From the NCBI RefSeq assembly GCF_008329585.1, contig NZ_NPKP01000006.1:1-64000 (forward strand): DNA of 64,000 nucleotides, in the 5' to 3' direction. Every line of letters starts with the position of its first letter. Position 1 is the stretch's first letter. Made by a program: the position numbers and the translations under genes. Origin of the DNA: Mycolicibacterium sp. P9-22. GTDB taxonomy: Bacteria; Actinomycetota; Actinomycetes; Mycobacteriales; Mycobacteriaceae. The notes beneath the pieces are model-generated. The model saw only the letters and a list, made by a program, of their open reading frames with translations. It had not been told where the DNA came from and did not search any database. Of the stretch, positions 55,060-62,981 are shown piece by piece.

Positions 55060-55161
55060 GCTGAGGATTCCGACACGTTAGCGAGAACCGTCGTCCGACG
55101 CGACGGTGACAATCCGCAGGTCGTCGTCCGTTAGATCCGACAAGATCAGCGACTGCCTACA
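55060..55161. repeat. right transposon end with TnsB-type boxes
   Basis: Read inward from 55161: TGTAGG, then TTGTCGGAT at offset 19-27 (identical in place to the left end), then GCGGATTGTCA (55107-55117), GTCGGAC (55093-55099) and TGTCGGAATCC (55065-55075). A 10-mer CGGATTGTCA is shared with the left end's first box. Confidence 0.85.
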
Positions 55162-55166
55162 GCTCA
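55162..55166. repeat. 5-bp target-site duplication, right copy (GCTCA)
   Basis: GCTCA immediately after the terminal CCTACA; matches the copy at 32,078-32,082. Removing the element would rejoin the dnaK upstream region to the 3' end of the YVTN gene. Confidence 0.9.
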
Positions 55167-55301
55167 CTCTCCGGCCGTCATCGGGCACTGTGAGCCGCGC
55201 GAGACCGCCCGGTTGCATGGGGCCGCAGTCGGCCGTGCAGATTTCCGCCTCAGCCCCACACATTCGCGCACTTACACCTTGGCGTTGGCGCGCTCTGGTT
55301 C

Positions 55302-57283
55302 TCACACCAGCTGAATTACCTTCACACTGCCGCCCCCGGCACTGGAGGTGACGTACGCCTGGTGCCGTCGGGGCTGATCGCGACCTGGTCCGGGTCGAAC
55401 CCCATGTCGAGCGTCTTGATGACGGTATTGGTGGAGGTCCTGATCACCGACAGCGTCTGGCCGGCCTGGTTGACGACGAGCAGTCGGGTGCCGGCGGGAT
55501 TCATCGCGATTCCGTACGGGTCCGCGCCCACCGGAATGGTGGTGATGAGCGCGTTCGTCGAGGTGTTGCGCACCGTCACGGTGTTGGTGTCGCGGTGCGT
55601 GAGGTACACGCGTGTGCCCAGCGGGTTGAACGCGACGCCGCGCATCCAGCCGCCGTCGGTGTCGAAGTGGGTGACCCCGTATCCCACCGTGTCGATGATG
55701 TCCAGCCAGTCGATCTGGGTGGCGACAAAGACGCGGCCACCGTTGGGATGCACTGCCAGCCCGTATCCGGTGCCGTTGAGTTTGGGGGCGGCGATGACGG
55801 TGTTGGTGGCGGTGCTGATCACCGACATCGTGCTGCCGTTGGTCTGGGATCCGATGACGTAGAGGCGACTTCCCCCGCCACTGACGGCAACACGTTCGGC
55901 TGATGTCCCCACCGGAATGGTGGCGATGACGGTGTTGGTATTGGTGTTAATGACCGACACGGTGCCATCGAGCAGGTTGGTGACGTAGACCCGCGGGGAA
56001 ACGGGGTTGACGGCCACACCGCGCGGATTTTCGCCGACGGCGATGGTGGCGATGACGGTGTCGGTCGCGACATTGATCACCGACACGCTGTTGGACAGGG
56101 CGTTGGCGACGTAGGCGCGGGAACCGTCCGGCGTGAACGCGACCCCGTCGGGGGCCTGGCCGACCGGGATCGTGGCGATCACCTTGATCGGGTCGAGCTG
56201 GCAGCCGGACGGGCATGTCGGGTCGACGAGCACCTCGACGGTGGTGGTCGTGGTGCGGCCGAATCCCGGAGTGAAGATGTTCGGCAGGTGCAGGTGGTTC
56301 CCCACATCGCCGGTCTCGACGGTGAACACGTCGGTGCCCCCGGTGGCCAACAGTTCCCGGCTCGGGGTGTACAGGAACGTGCCGTCCGGGTTGACCACCA
56401 CCGACCCGTCGCCGGGTGTCTGTACCACGCGGTAGGTGAGCGCGTCACCGTCAGCGTCCTGCGCTTTCAGGTCACCGCTCACGGCCGTCAACGCGCCGTC
56501 GGTGTTCAGCACCGGTGTGTTTTCGAACAGCAGGTAGTTGGTGGTCGGCGTGCGATTGAAGAAGGTGCGCTGGACGGTGACGAGCGCGCGGTCGAGCTCG
56601 CGGCGTACCCACGCCAACAACCCCCACAGGCCTGCCTGAATCGGTGCGGACGGAACGGAGTTCAACGCGGAATCCAAGCCCGGCACACCCTGTGCAGCCG
56701 CCATGGCGAGCCGCTGGTCCGGGCCCAGCCGTGTCACGACGGGATGCACATCCTCAGCCAGTGCGGCGGCAGATGCTGGCGTGGTGCTGGGGCTTACCGA
56801 TACGGAAACCGACACCGCCGACGCGGCGGAGTTTCGGGCAGTCGCTACTTCACCGTCGGTGTCCTGACCGTCGGCGGCGGACGGTGTTGCGGTGACGGCG
56901 CCGGTCGACGAACGGGCGACCCGGCGATTCCATTTCTTGCCGGAGCCAGATGTCGAGCGATCCTGCGCGGACTGCACTTCTGGTTCGTCGGACTCGTCGG
57001 CCTCCGGCGCCAACTCGCCGGCGACATCGTCCGGTTCTGCCGATGGTGTTGGGTCGGCGAGGTTTTCAGTGGCGGTGTCGGGAGCCTCATGCCCGGTTCC
57101 CGGCTGCGGATCCGGAGACGCGTCCGGCGATTCCGGCGGTGAGGTATCGGCCGACGGCGAGGTTTCCGATGCGACAGATCCCGACGGTTCGGCGACCGCT
57201 GTCACCGGACAGGAGACCGCGACTCCCAGACCCAAGGCCACAATGATTCCGCCGGCCTGAGACACACACCCTGTTGCCTTCAC
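55302..57283 (-). CDS. secreted YVTN beta-propeller protein (3' frameshift)
   Basis: About 650 residues. Sec-type signal peptide (VALGLGVAVSCPVTAVAEP), a ~170-residue acidic Ser/Pro-rich stretch, a cadherin-like bridge (NTDGALTAVSGDLKAQDADGDALTY), then seven or so YVTN repeats (VIATIPVGQAPDGVAFTPDG, SRAYVANALSNSVSVINVATD and so on). At 55,356-55,359 one base seems missing: the in-frame ending reads RRTSPPVPG, while adding a base gives AYVTSSAGGGSVKVIQLV and a stop at 55302. GTG 57283 is set by GGAGG. Likely surface exposed. Confidence 0.82.
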
Positions 57284-57350
57284 GATCACACCTCCGTAGC
57301 GACGGATTCGTCCTGACGCGAGCAACGTAGGACGGCCACGGACCGGTGGT

Positions 57351-57370
57351 TGGGGTAGTCGGCTACCCCA
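57351..57370. promoter_or_regulatory. LuxR-type operator, copy 1 (YVTN gene)
   Basis: TGGGGTA-GTCGGC-TACCCCA, a perfect 7-6-7 inverted repeat, 67 bases upstream of the YVTN start. Outer bases extend it to GGTTGGGGTAG-TCGG-CTACCCCAACC, a perfect 11-4-11 palindrome. Confidence 0.7.
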
Positions 57371-57429
57371 ACCGACATTTCCGCGCGATTGCCGTCAAAT
57401 TCTTGGGACACTCGACTCGGGGGTTCTAT

Positions 57430-57588
57430 CCGGAGGAAACACAGCGCCTGTCCAACAAGCAGATCGCGGACCGACTGACGTTGTCCGTTCGTTCTGTCGA
57501 GGGCCACCTGTTCCGCGCCTCCCAACGGCTCGGCGTCAACAGTCGCAGCGAATTGATCGCCATCGTGTCCACCGCACCAACTGGGTGA
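57430..57588 (+). pseudogene. remnant of a LuxR-type regulator (HTH end only)
   Basis: A short frame ends with LSNKQIADRLTLSVRSVEGHLFRASQRLGV and SRSELIAIV, the C-terminal HTH shared with the ATPase at 59,668, but upstream there is no ATPase domain, only unrelated sequence. The part of a former LuxR gene that sits beside operator copy 1. Confidence 0.7.
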
Positions 57589-57617
57589 GCACCGAACAGT
57601 TAGCCACGCTAAATGGA

Positions 57618-57637
57618 TGGGGTATCCAGCTACCCCA
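57618..57637. promoter_or_regulatory. LuxR-type operator, copy 2 (PGRS-like gene)
   Basis: TGGGGTA-TCCAGC-TACCCCA, a perfect 7-6-7 inverted repeat 50 bases before the PGRS-like start; identical half-sites to copy 1. Confidence 0.7.
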
Positions 57638-57687
57638 AGACAGGCTGGGCCCACAGCACACACTCGATGCGACAGCGAGGAGGACCC

Positions 57688-59382
57688 ATGTCCACACACC
57701 GCAAGGGTCGCCCAGCGGCGACCGTCGCACTCATCGGAGGAGCGGGCCTGCTGGCCGTCATCCCCGCCGCACTGTATGCCCCGACCGCCACTGCGGAACC
57801 TCAATATCTGTGCAGTACAACATTTGTCGCGTCTCCGTGCGCCCCGGCGGCAGCGGCCACCGGACTCGGCGACGGCCCCACCGCCCAACTCGCTGCACGC
57901 CTCACCAACCCGGTCAACCCGCTGCTGAACAACTCGGCGTTGGATCTGGCCGGGAAGATCCCGCTGCTGAACCTCTTCATCGGCAACGGGATGGACGGCA
58001 CCATCTTCCACCCCGACGGCTACCACGGCGGTCTGCTCTCCGGTAACGGTGGCGATGGCTGGAGTTCGAACACCGCCGGACTACACGGCGGCGCCGGCGG
58101 CAACGCCGGACTCTTCGGCTATGGCGGTCGCGGCGGTGACGGTTACTCCGCCATCCTCTCGTCGGGCAAAGCCACCGCGACAAACGGCGGGCGAGGTGGC
58201 AGCGGCGGCAGCGTCTTCGGCTCCGGCGGTGCCGGCGGCAACGGCGGCAATGCCCGGACCGTCGGTGCCACCGCGACCGGCGGCAGCGGCGGCCAAGGTG
58301 GGCTCGGGCGACACGCCTTCGGCACCGGGAAATCCAACGGTGGCGAAGGCGGCGACGGCGGCGACGCCATGGCCCTGGGCGTCATCACCACCGATTCCGG
58401 TACCGGCCTGCAGACCATGCAGGCCGGTACCGCTGTGGCAGGCGACGGCGGTACCGGCGGCGCCACCACCAACGGCACCGGGGGGCGGGGCGGCGACGGC
58501 GGCCGCGCGGACGCCGGAGGCGGTTTCGCGACGGCGGGCGACGGTGGCGACGGCGGCACCAGCCAGTACATCGGTGGCGACGGCGGCGACGGCGGGCTTG
58601 CCCAGGTGGGTCCGCCCGACCCCGGACCGGGCCACAACTTGGGCGTCGTCACCGCCATCACCACCAACCGGGAGGTGACGATCACGACCACCACGATTGC
58701 CGGCGGGGATGCCACCGGCGGCGCCGGCGGCAGCGGTGGTGACGGCAACCGCACGGGGGGCGACGGCGGCGACGGTGGCAGCGCGCTGGCCAACAACGGC
58801 AACGCCTTCGGAGGTGGCGGCGGCAGCGGCGGAAACACGGTGCCGGGCTCGACAAACACATGGTCCGACGGCGGCGACGCCGGCAACGGCGGTGAGGCAT
58901 TCGCCACAACAGACGGTACGGTCACCGAGACCACGTCGAACAGCACTGGTGAGGTCATCGCAACAGAGATCACCGTCGGCACCAGAGGCGACGCCACCGG
59001 CGGTGACGGCGGTTCAGGCGGCGACAACGGACGGTCGGGCGTCGGCGGGGACGGCGGCGACGGTGGACTGGCAACCAGCTATCACCAGGATGCGACCGGT
59101 GGGGACGGCGGCCGCGGCGGCAGCGGCGGCACCACACCCACCAGCGGCGACAGCGACGGCGGGCACGGCGGCGACGGCGGATCCGCGACGGTGAACACCA
59201 TCCAGGGGCCTCCGGGAGCGTCCATACCCGCCCTCACCGGCACCGCCAAGGGCGGCACCGGGGGCACCGGCGGGACCGGCGGACCCAACAGCCCGGGCGG
59301 GACCGGCGGTGGGGGCGGTGGCGCCACCGGCGGCGCCACCAATTCGACCGGCGGCGACGGGAGTGACGGCGCAGACGGCTGA
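57688..59382 (+). CDS. secreted PGRS-like glycine-rich protein without a PE domain
   Basis: 564 residues. Start ATG 57688 with GAGGAGGA. N-terminal Sec signal (VALIGGAGLLAVIPAALYAPTATAEP) rather than a PE domain. After residue ~85 the sequence is PGRS style: FIGNGMDGT, GLLSGNGGDG and GGAGGNAGLFGYGGRGGDG, then long Gly-Gly-Asp/Ala repeats mixed with Thr-rich inserts. PE_PGRS proteins are mycobacterial surface proteins; this one probably reaches the surface by Sec. Controlled by operator copy 2. Confidence 0.8.
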   Translation: MSTHRKGRPAATVALIGGAGLLAVIPAALYAPTATAEPQYLCSTTFVASPCAPAAAATGLGDGPTAQLAARLTNPVNPLLNNSALDLAGKIPLLNLFIGNGMDGTIFHPDGYHGGLLSGNGGDGWSSNTAGLHGGAGGNAGLFGYGGRGGDGYSAILSSGKATATNGGRGGSGGSVFGSGGAGGNGGNARTVGATATGGSGGQGGLGRHAFGTGKSNGGEGGDGGDAMALGVITTDSGTGLQTMQAGTAVAGDGGTGGATTNGTGGRGGDGGRADAGGGFATAGDGGDGGTSQYIGGDGGDGGLAQVGPPDPGPGHNLGVVTAITTNREVTITTTTIAGGDATGGAGGSGGDGNRTGGDGGDGGSALANNGNAFGGGGGSGGNTVPGSTNTWSDGGDAGNGGEAFATTDGTVTETTSNSTGEVIATEITVGTRGDATGGDGGSGGDNGRSGVGGDGGDGGLATSYHQDATGGDGGRGGSGGTTPTSGDSDGGHGGDGGSATVNTIQGPPGASIPALTGTAKGGTGGTGGTGGPNSPGGTGGGGGGATGGATNSTGGDGSDGADG

Positions 59383-59433
59383 CGGCTCAAACAGAGGAAG
59401 TCCGATGATTTTTCGCCCAACCCGATACTTTTC

Positions 59434-59658
59434 GTGAGCGATTCGGTGGATCGCCTGCGCGCCGCGTCACTGGGACGCATCCCGCTTACGTACAGCATCG
59501 CCCTGCGATTACGCGATGCCGGTATCGAGGACGTCCTGATCGCCGAGTGTGTCGGAGTCGACGAGGCGGCGCTGGGCACCCTGATGGAGATCGCCGAGGC
59601 GAAGCTGGCCGCGGCCCGCGAAGCCGTAGTACAGGACGACACCGCCCCGGGTGGCTAA
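59434..59658 (+). CDS. small helical protein upstream of the LuxR ATPase
   Basis: 74 residues from GTG 59434. Two helices (SDSVDRLRAASLGRIPLTYSI and LRLRDAGIEDVLIAECVGVDEAALGTLMEIAEAKL) give a compact alpha-helical fold; no known domain name. Ends 9 bases before the LuxR ATPase gene, so likely co-transcribed and possibly a partner. Confidence 0.65.
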   Translation: MSDSVDRLRAASLGRIPLTYSIALRLRDAGIEDVLIAECVGVDEAALGTLMEIAEAKLAAAREAVVQDDTAPGG

Positions 59659-59667
59659 GGTTTGGCG

Positions 59668-62316
59668 GTGAGCCGTGAATGGCCGCTACTCGGCCGGTCC
59701 GAAGAGTTGCGCATGGTGGCTGCCGCCACCCGCTCTGATCGGACGCGCGGCATGGTGATTTCGGGGCCGGCCGGGGTGGGTAAGACCCGGATCGCGCGGG
59801 AAGCGGCCGCCGCGGCCGGGCCGCCAGCCGCACGCAGGCACTGGATCGGCGGCACCGACTCGGCACGCCATATTCCGTTGGGCGCCTTCGTCACTGTTGC
59901 CAGTACCTTCGGGCCGGACCCGCTGCGCCGGGTGGGTGAGGTGATCGCCGGGCTCATCGGCGAAGCGGATCGCGCTGCGGTGGTGGTGTGCGTCGATGAT
60001 GCCCATCTGCTCGACGACCTCTCGGCGTTCACCGTGCACCAGCTCGTCACCCGCCGGCTGGCCACCGTCATCCTCACCATCCGGTCCGGGGCGCCGGTAC
60101 CCGATGCCATCACCGCGCTCTGGAAAGACCAGTATCTGGATCGTCTCGAATTGCAACCACTCTCACTCGACGAGATCAGCGAACTCGTCGAGCATGTGCT
60201 GGGCGGCCCGGTGCATTCGCGGTGCGCGCAGCAACTGTGGCAGTACACCCAGGGCAATGCCCTACACCTGCGACACCTGCTCGACAGTGAGATCAGTGCG
60301 GGGCGCATCACCCGGCAGGCGGACGTCTGGGTATGGGAAGGTCAGCCCCGCATGGCATCCAGCCTCACCGACGTGATCGAAACGCGCATCGGCCAGGTCG
60401 CGCAGCCGGTCCGAGACGTCCTCGACGCCCTCGCGGTGACCGAGCCACTGGATATCGACATGCTCGGCGGACTCACCGGAATAGACGCCGTCGCCGAAGC
60501 CGAATTACTCGGCCTGGTCCGGGTCGACTCGTCCGTCGCGCCCGCGGCGGTGCGGCTGGCCCACCCCGTGCTGGGCGAGGTCCGCCGTACCGGCTCGGCT
60601 CAGATGCGGGCGCTCTACGGCCGGATCGCCACCGCGCTGGCACACCACCACAGCGCCGACCCGCGTGATCTGGTGCGCTGTGCGGCACTGGCATTGCAGT
60701 CTGATCTGGCCCCCGACCCGGACCTGCTCAACGCAGCCACCGCCGCCGCGATTCAGCTCACCGATATGCGGCTGGCGGCGTCACTGGCCGAGCACGCCGT
60801 GGCCGCCGGCGGTGGACTGCAGGCGCAGATCGCACACGCGACGGCACTGATGTGGCAGGAGCGCGGGGAGGCCACCGAGGTCGTCCTCGCCGCGTTGGCC
60901 GAGGCGACGTCGGGCCAACTACGCGTGCAGATCGCGCTGCTGCGCGCACTGAACCTGACGCTGATCCTCGGCAGGCTCGGTCGCGCCGAGGCCGAGCTCG
61001 CCGCTGCGATACCGGCTGGGGACCCCGCCGCGGATGCTGCGGTGGCGGCCACCGTAGAAGCACTGCGCGCATCGATCGATATCGCGCGCGGGCATCCGCA
61101 CGCTGCCGTCGAGCGTGCCCGCACCGTCCTCGACGACGAATCCTCTGATGCGATCGCCCGCATGCTGGCGATCTGGGTGCTCGTCAGCGGACTGGGTGAG
61201 CTCGGCCGGATCAGTGAGGTCGACGCGGTGGCCGACCTGGGTTACACGCTGGCCGACACCGCTGCAGAGGTGTCGCACCTGCGGTTGGCGCTGGCCTTCC
61301 TGCACGCCTACATGCTGCGGCTGGCCGGGGCGCTCAGCGGCGCCGATACCGTCATCGCCCGGATCCGCCGCGATACAGTCGATGTCCCTATCGACGGGTC
61401 CTGGCAGGTCGCCGAATCATGGCACGCCTTCGTCGCCGGGCTGTCCGCGGTGAGCCGGGGTGACCTGACCGAGGCCCGGCGGCTCTGTCAGGAGTCGCTG
61501 GCCGATTTCGGTGGTGACGAGAGCATCAGCACGCGACGTGCATTCGCGCACTGCTGGCTGGCCGGCATCGCCGGCATGTCCGGTCAGGCCGTCACCGCCC
61601 GGCGCGAGCTCGGCGCCGTTACCTGGTGGCCGGCCGATCCCGACGCCTGCGCGCGGGATCCTGAGCGGTCGATCGCGCAGGCCTGGGTGCTGGCCGCAGA
61701 AAATGCCGTCCCGGAAGGGATCTCACTGTTGCGCGCGGCCGCCGCCCAGCTGTGCGCGATGCAGCGCCCGGGCTGGGAGGTGCTGTTCCTGCAGATCGCA
61801 ACCCAGTTCGGCGACGGCAGCACGGCCACCCGGCTCACCGAACTGGCCGGTGCCGTCGAGGGCCCGCGTGCTCCGGTGGCAGCCGCGCACGCCGTCGCGC
61901 TGGCCGGCCACGACGGTGACGGACTACTCGCTGCCGCAGCCGATTACGAGGCATTCGGCGACCGGGTGGCCGCCGCGGATGCTGCCGCGCAGGCCGCGCT
62001 CGCCTATCAGAACGCGGGCAGGCGCGGCTCGGCGCTCGGCGCTTCGGCCACCGCCGGACGCCTGGCCGCACAGTGCGGGGCCGCACGTACCCCCGCCCTG
62101 CGTGCCGGCACCCTACCGGTCCCCATCACCGCACGGCAGCGCGAAATAATATGTCTTGCCGGACAGGGCTTTTCGAATCAAGAGATTGCCGATCAGCTGG
62201 TCATGTCAGTGCGTTCGGTGCAAGGTCACCTGTTCCGCGCGTCGCAACGGCTGGGCGTCAGGGGGCGCGATCAACTCGCCGCGATCGTGGCCGAGGCTAC
62301 GGACACGTCACCGTGA
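59668..62316 (+). CDS. large LuxR-family ATPase regulator (LAL/MalT-like)
   Basis: 882 residues from GTG 59668. AAA-type ATPase at the N-terminus: Walker A GPAGVGKTR (~30-38), Walker B VVVCVDDAHLL (~105-115). The middle is a helical TPR-like sensor of about 550 residues. The C-terminal HTH (TARQREIICLAGQGFSNQEIADQLVMSVRSVQGHLFRASQRLGV) is LuxR type. Such regulators bind an inducer and activate target promoters. The TGGGGTA inverted repeats nearby are its likely operators. Overlaps the convergent lipoprotein gene by 20 bases. Confidence 0.92.
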   Translation: MSREWPLLGRSEELRMVAAATRSDRTRGMVISGPAGVGKTRIAREAAAAAGPPAARRHWIGGTDSARHIPLGAFVTVASTFGPDPLRRVGEVIAGLIGEADRAAVVVCVDDAHLLDDLSAFTVHQLVTRRLATVILTIRSGAPVPDAITALWKDQYLDRLELQPLSLDEISELVEHVLGGPVHSRCAQQLWQYTQGNALHLRHLLDSEISAGRITRQADVWVWEGQPRMASSLTDVIETRIGQVAQPVRDVLDALAVTEPLDIDMLGGLTGIDAVAEAELLGLVRVDSSVAPAAVRLAHPVLGEVRRTGSAQMRALYGRIATALAHHHSADPRDLVRCAALALQSDLAPDPDLLNAATAAAIQLTDMRLAASLAEHAVAAGGGLQAQIAHATALMWQERGEATEVVLAALAEATSGQLRVQIALLRALNLTLILGRLGRAEAELAAAIPAGDPAADAAVAATVEALRASIDIARGHPHAAVERARTVLDDESSDAIARMLAIWVLVSGLGELGRISEVDAVADLGYTLADTAAEVSHLRLALAFLHAYMLRLAGALSGADTVIARIRRDTVDVPIDGSWQVAESWHAFVAGLSAVSRGDLTEARRLCQESLADFGGDESISTRRAFAHCWLAGIAGMSGQAVTARRELGAVTWWPADPDACARDPERSIAQAWVLAAENAVPEGISLLRAAAAQLCAMQRPGWEVLFLQIATQFGDGSTATRLTELAGAVEGPRAPVAAAHAVALAGHDGDGLLAAAADYEAFGDRVAAADAAAQAALAYQNAGRRGSALGASATAGRLAAQCGAARTPALRAGTLPVPITARQREIICLAGQGFSNQEIADQLVMSVRSVQGHLFRASQRLGVRGRDQLAAIVAEATDTSP

Positions 62317-62782
62317 TCTCGAACGGCTTGTTCAGCGGCTGCATGGGGTTGGCCATGTCCACACCGGTCGCGGTGCCGGTGATCGTGTAGGTGTTGCCGT
62401 CCTTCACAGCCTTGGCCTCGCCCTGACCCGCCCCGGACTGGTAGCCCAGTGCCACGCCATCGAGGCTGCCGAGTCCCACCGATTGCACCCTGGGCGAGCC
62501 CCCTTCGCTGACCACCGCCGCGATACCGGCGGTCGAGCCACCGATGGCGATGTTCATGTTGCCGCCCATCGTGCTGCACACGACGGTGCCCTCGACCTTC
62601 TGGTCCTGGCCGTCGACGGTCACCCTGGCGCCCGCCGCGGCCGCGTCGCCGGCGGCCACCGGGCTCGCCGATGCCGAACTGGGGGCGACCTCCGGGTTCT
62701 TGTCGTCCGACGAACATCCGGACAAGCCCGCGGCGATGATCGCCGCACCGCCCGCCGCCAGCACAAGTCCACGAATGTCCAT
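62297..62782 (-). CDS. LpqH-type lipoprotein (19-kDa antigen family)
   Basis: 161 residues from ATG 62782. Signal peptide and lipobox: LVLAAGGAAIIAAGLSGCSS. An Ala/Ser-rich linker, then the LpqH domain with paired Cys (GTVVCSTMGG and the terminal TVTCP) and GLGSLDGVALGYQSG. LpqH proteins are surface lipoproteins known as TLR2 ligands. Related in sequence to the lipoprotein at 9,725. Divergent from the second LuxR gene, with operator copy 3 in between. Confidence 0.88.
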   Translation of the reverse strand: MDIRGLVLAAGGAAIIAAGLSGCSSDDKNPEVAPSSASASPVAAGDAAAAGARVTVDGQDQKVEGTVVCSTMGGNMNIAIGGSTAGIAAVVSEGGSPRVQSVGLGSLDGVALGYQSGAGQGEAKAVKDGNTYTITGTATGVDMANPMQPLNKPFEITVTCP

Positions 62783-62865
62783 TGGTTGTCCTTCCCGAGA
62801 TGGGCCCGAAATTGGGTTGTCACGCTGAACGCGTGACCAGTATCTGCACTGCGCATCACCGCGAC

Positions 62866-62885
62866 TGAGGTACCGCATTACCCCA
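62866..62885. promoter_or_regulatory. LuxR-type operator, copy 3 (lipoprotein/LuxR intergenic)
   Basis: TGAGGTA-CCGCAT-TACCCCA, one mismatch from the 7-6-7 repeat of copies 1 and 2; outer bases extend the dyad (GACTGAGGTA / TACCCCAGTC). 83 bases from the lipoprotein start and 96 from the second LuxR start. Confidence 0.6.
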
Positions 62886-62981
62886 GTCGATTAGCGAAAC
62901 TCACTATTCCTGGGCCGGCCCGCCGGTACCTGGTGTAATGAGCGCGGGAAGGACACCGAAGCGGGAGCGAGGTGATCGGCA

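Larger units (their letters stand above)
32083..55161 (+). mobile_element. complete Tn7-like transposon, 23,079 bp, carrying Qat defence, an aminoglycoside acetyltransferase and other cargo
   Basis: The ends are TGTAGG and CCTACA, with TTGTCGGAT at bases 19-27 counted inward from each end, arrays of TGTCGGA-like boxes beyond it, and a 5-bp GCTCA duplication outside. The tnsABC-tniQ genes start 93 bases from the left end and read inward, as in Tn7, where this end faces the recognised attachment site. All genes from tnsA (32,176) to the Fic antitoxin (54,984) lie inside. No tnsE, no CRISPR array and no resolvase are seen, so targeting should rely on TniQ. Confidence 0.93.

Noticed and set aside
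32083..55161. CRISPR array or Cas genes for RNA-guided transposition
   Set aside because: No regular repeats and no Cas12k or Cascade genes; TniQ is of the long TnsD-like type.
55078..55305. A 75-codon minus-strand frame near the right end of the element
   Set aside because: It spans the transposon border at 55,161 and the target duplication, and its apparent coding pattern comes from the TnsB boxes.
55302..57283. YVTN protein as transposon cargo
   Set aside because: It lies outside the right target duplication.
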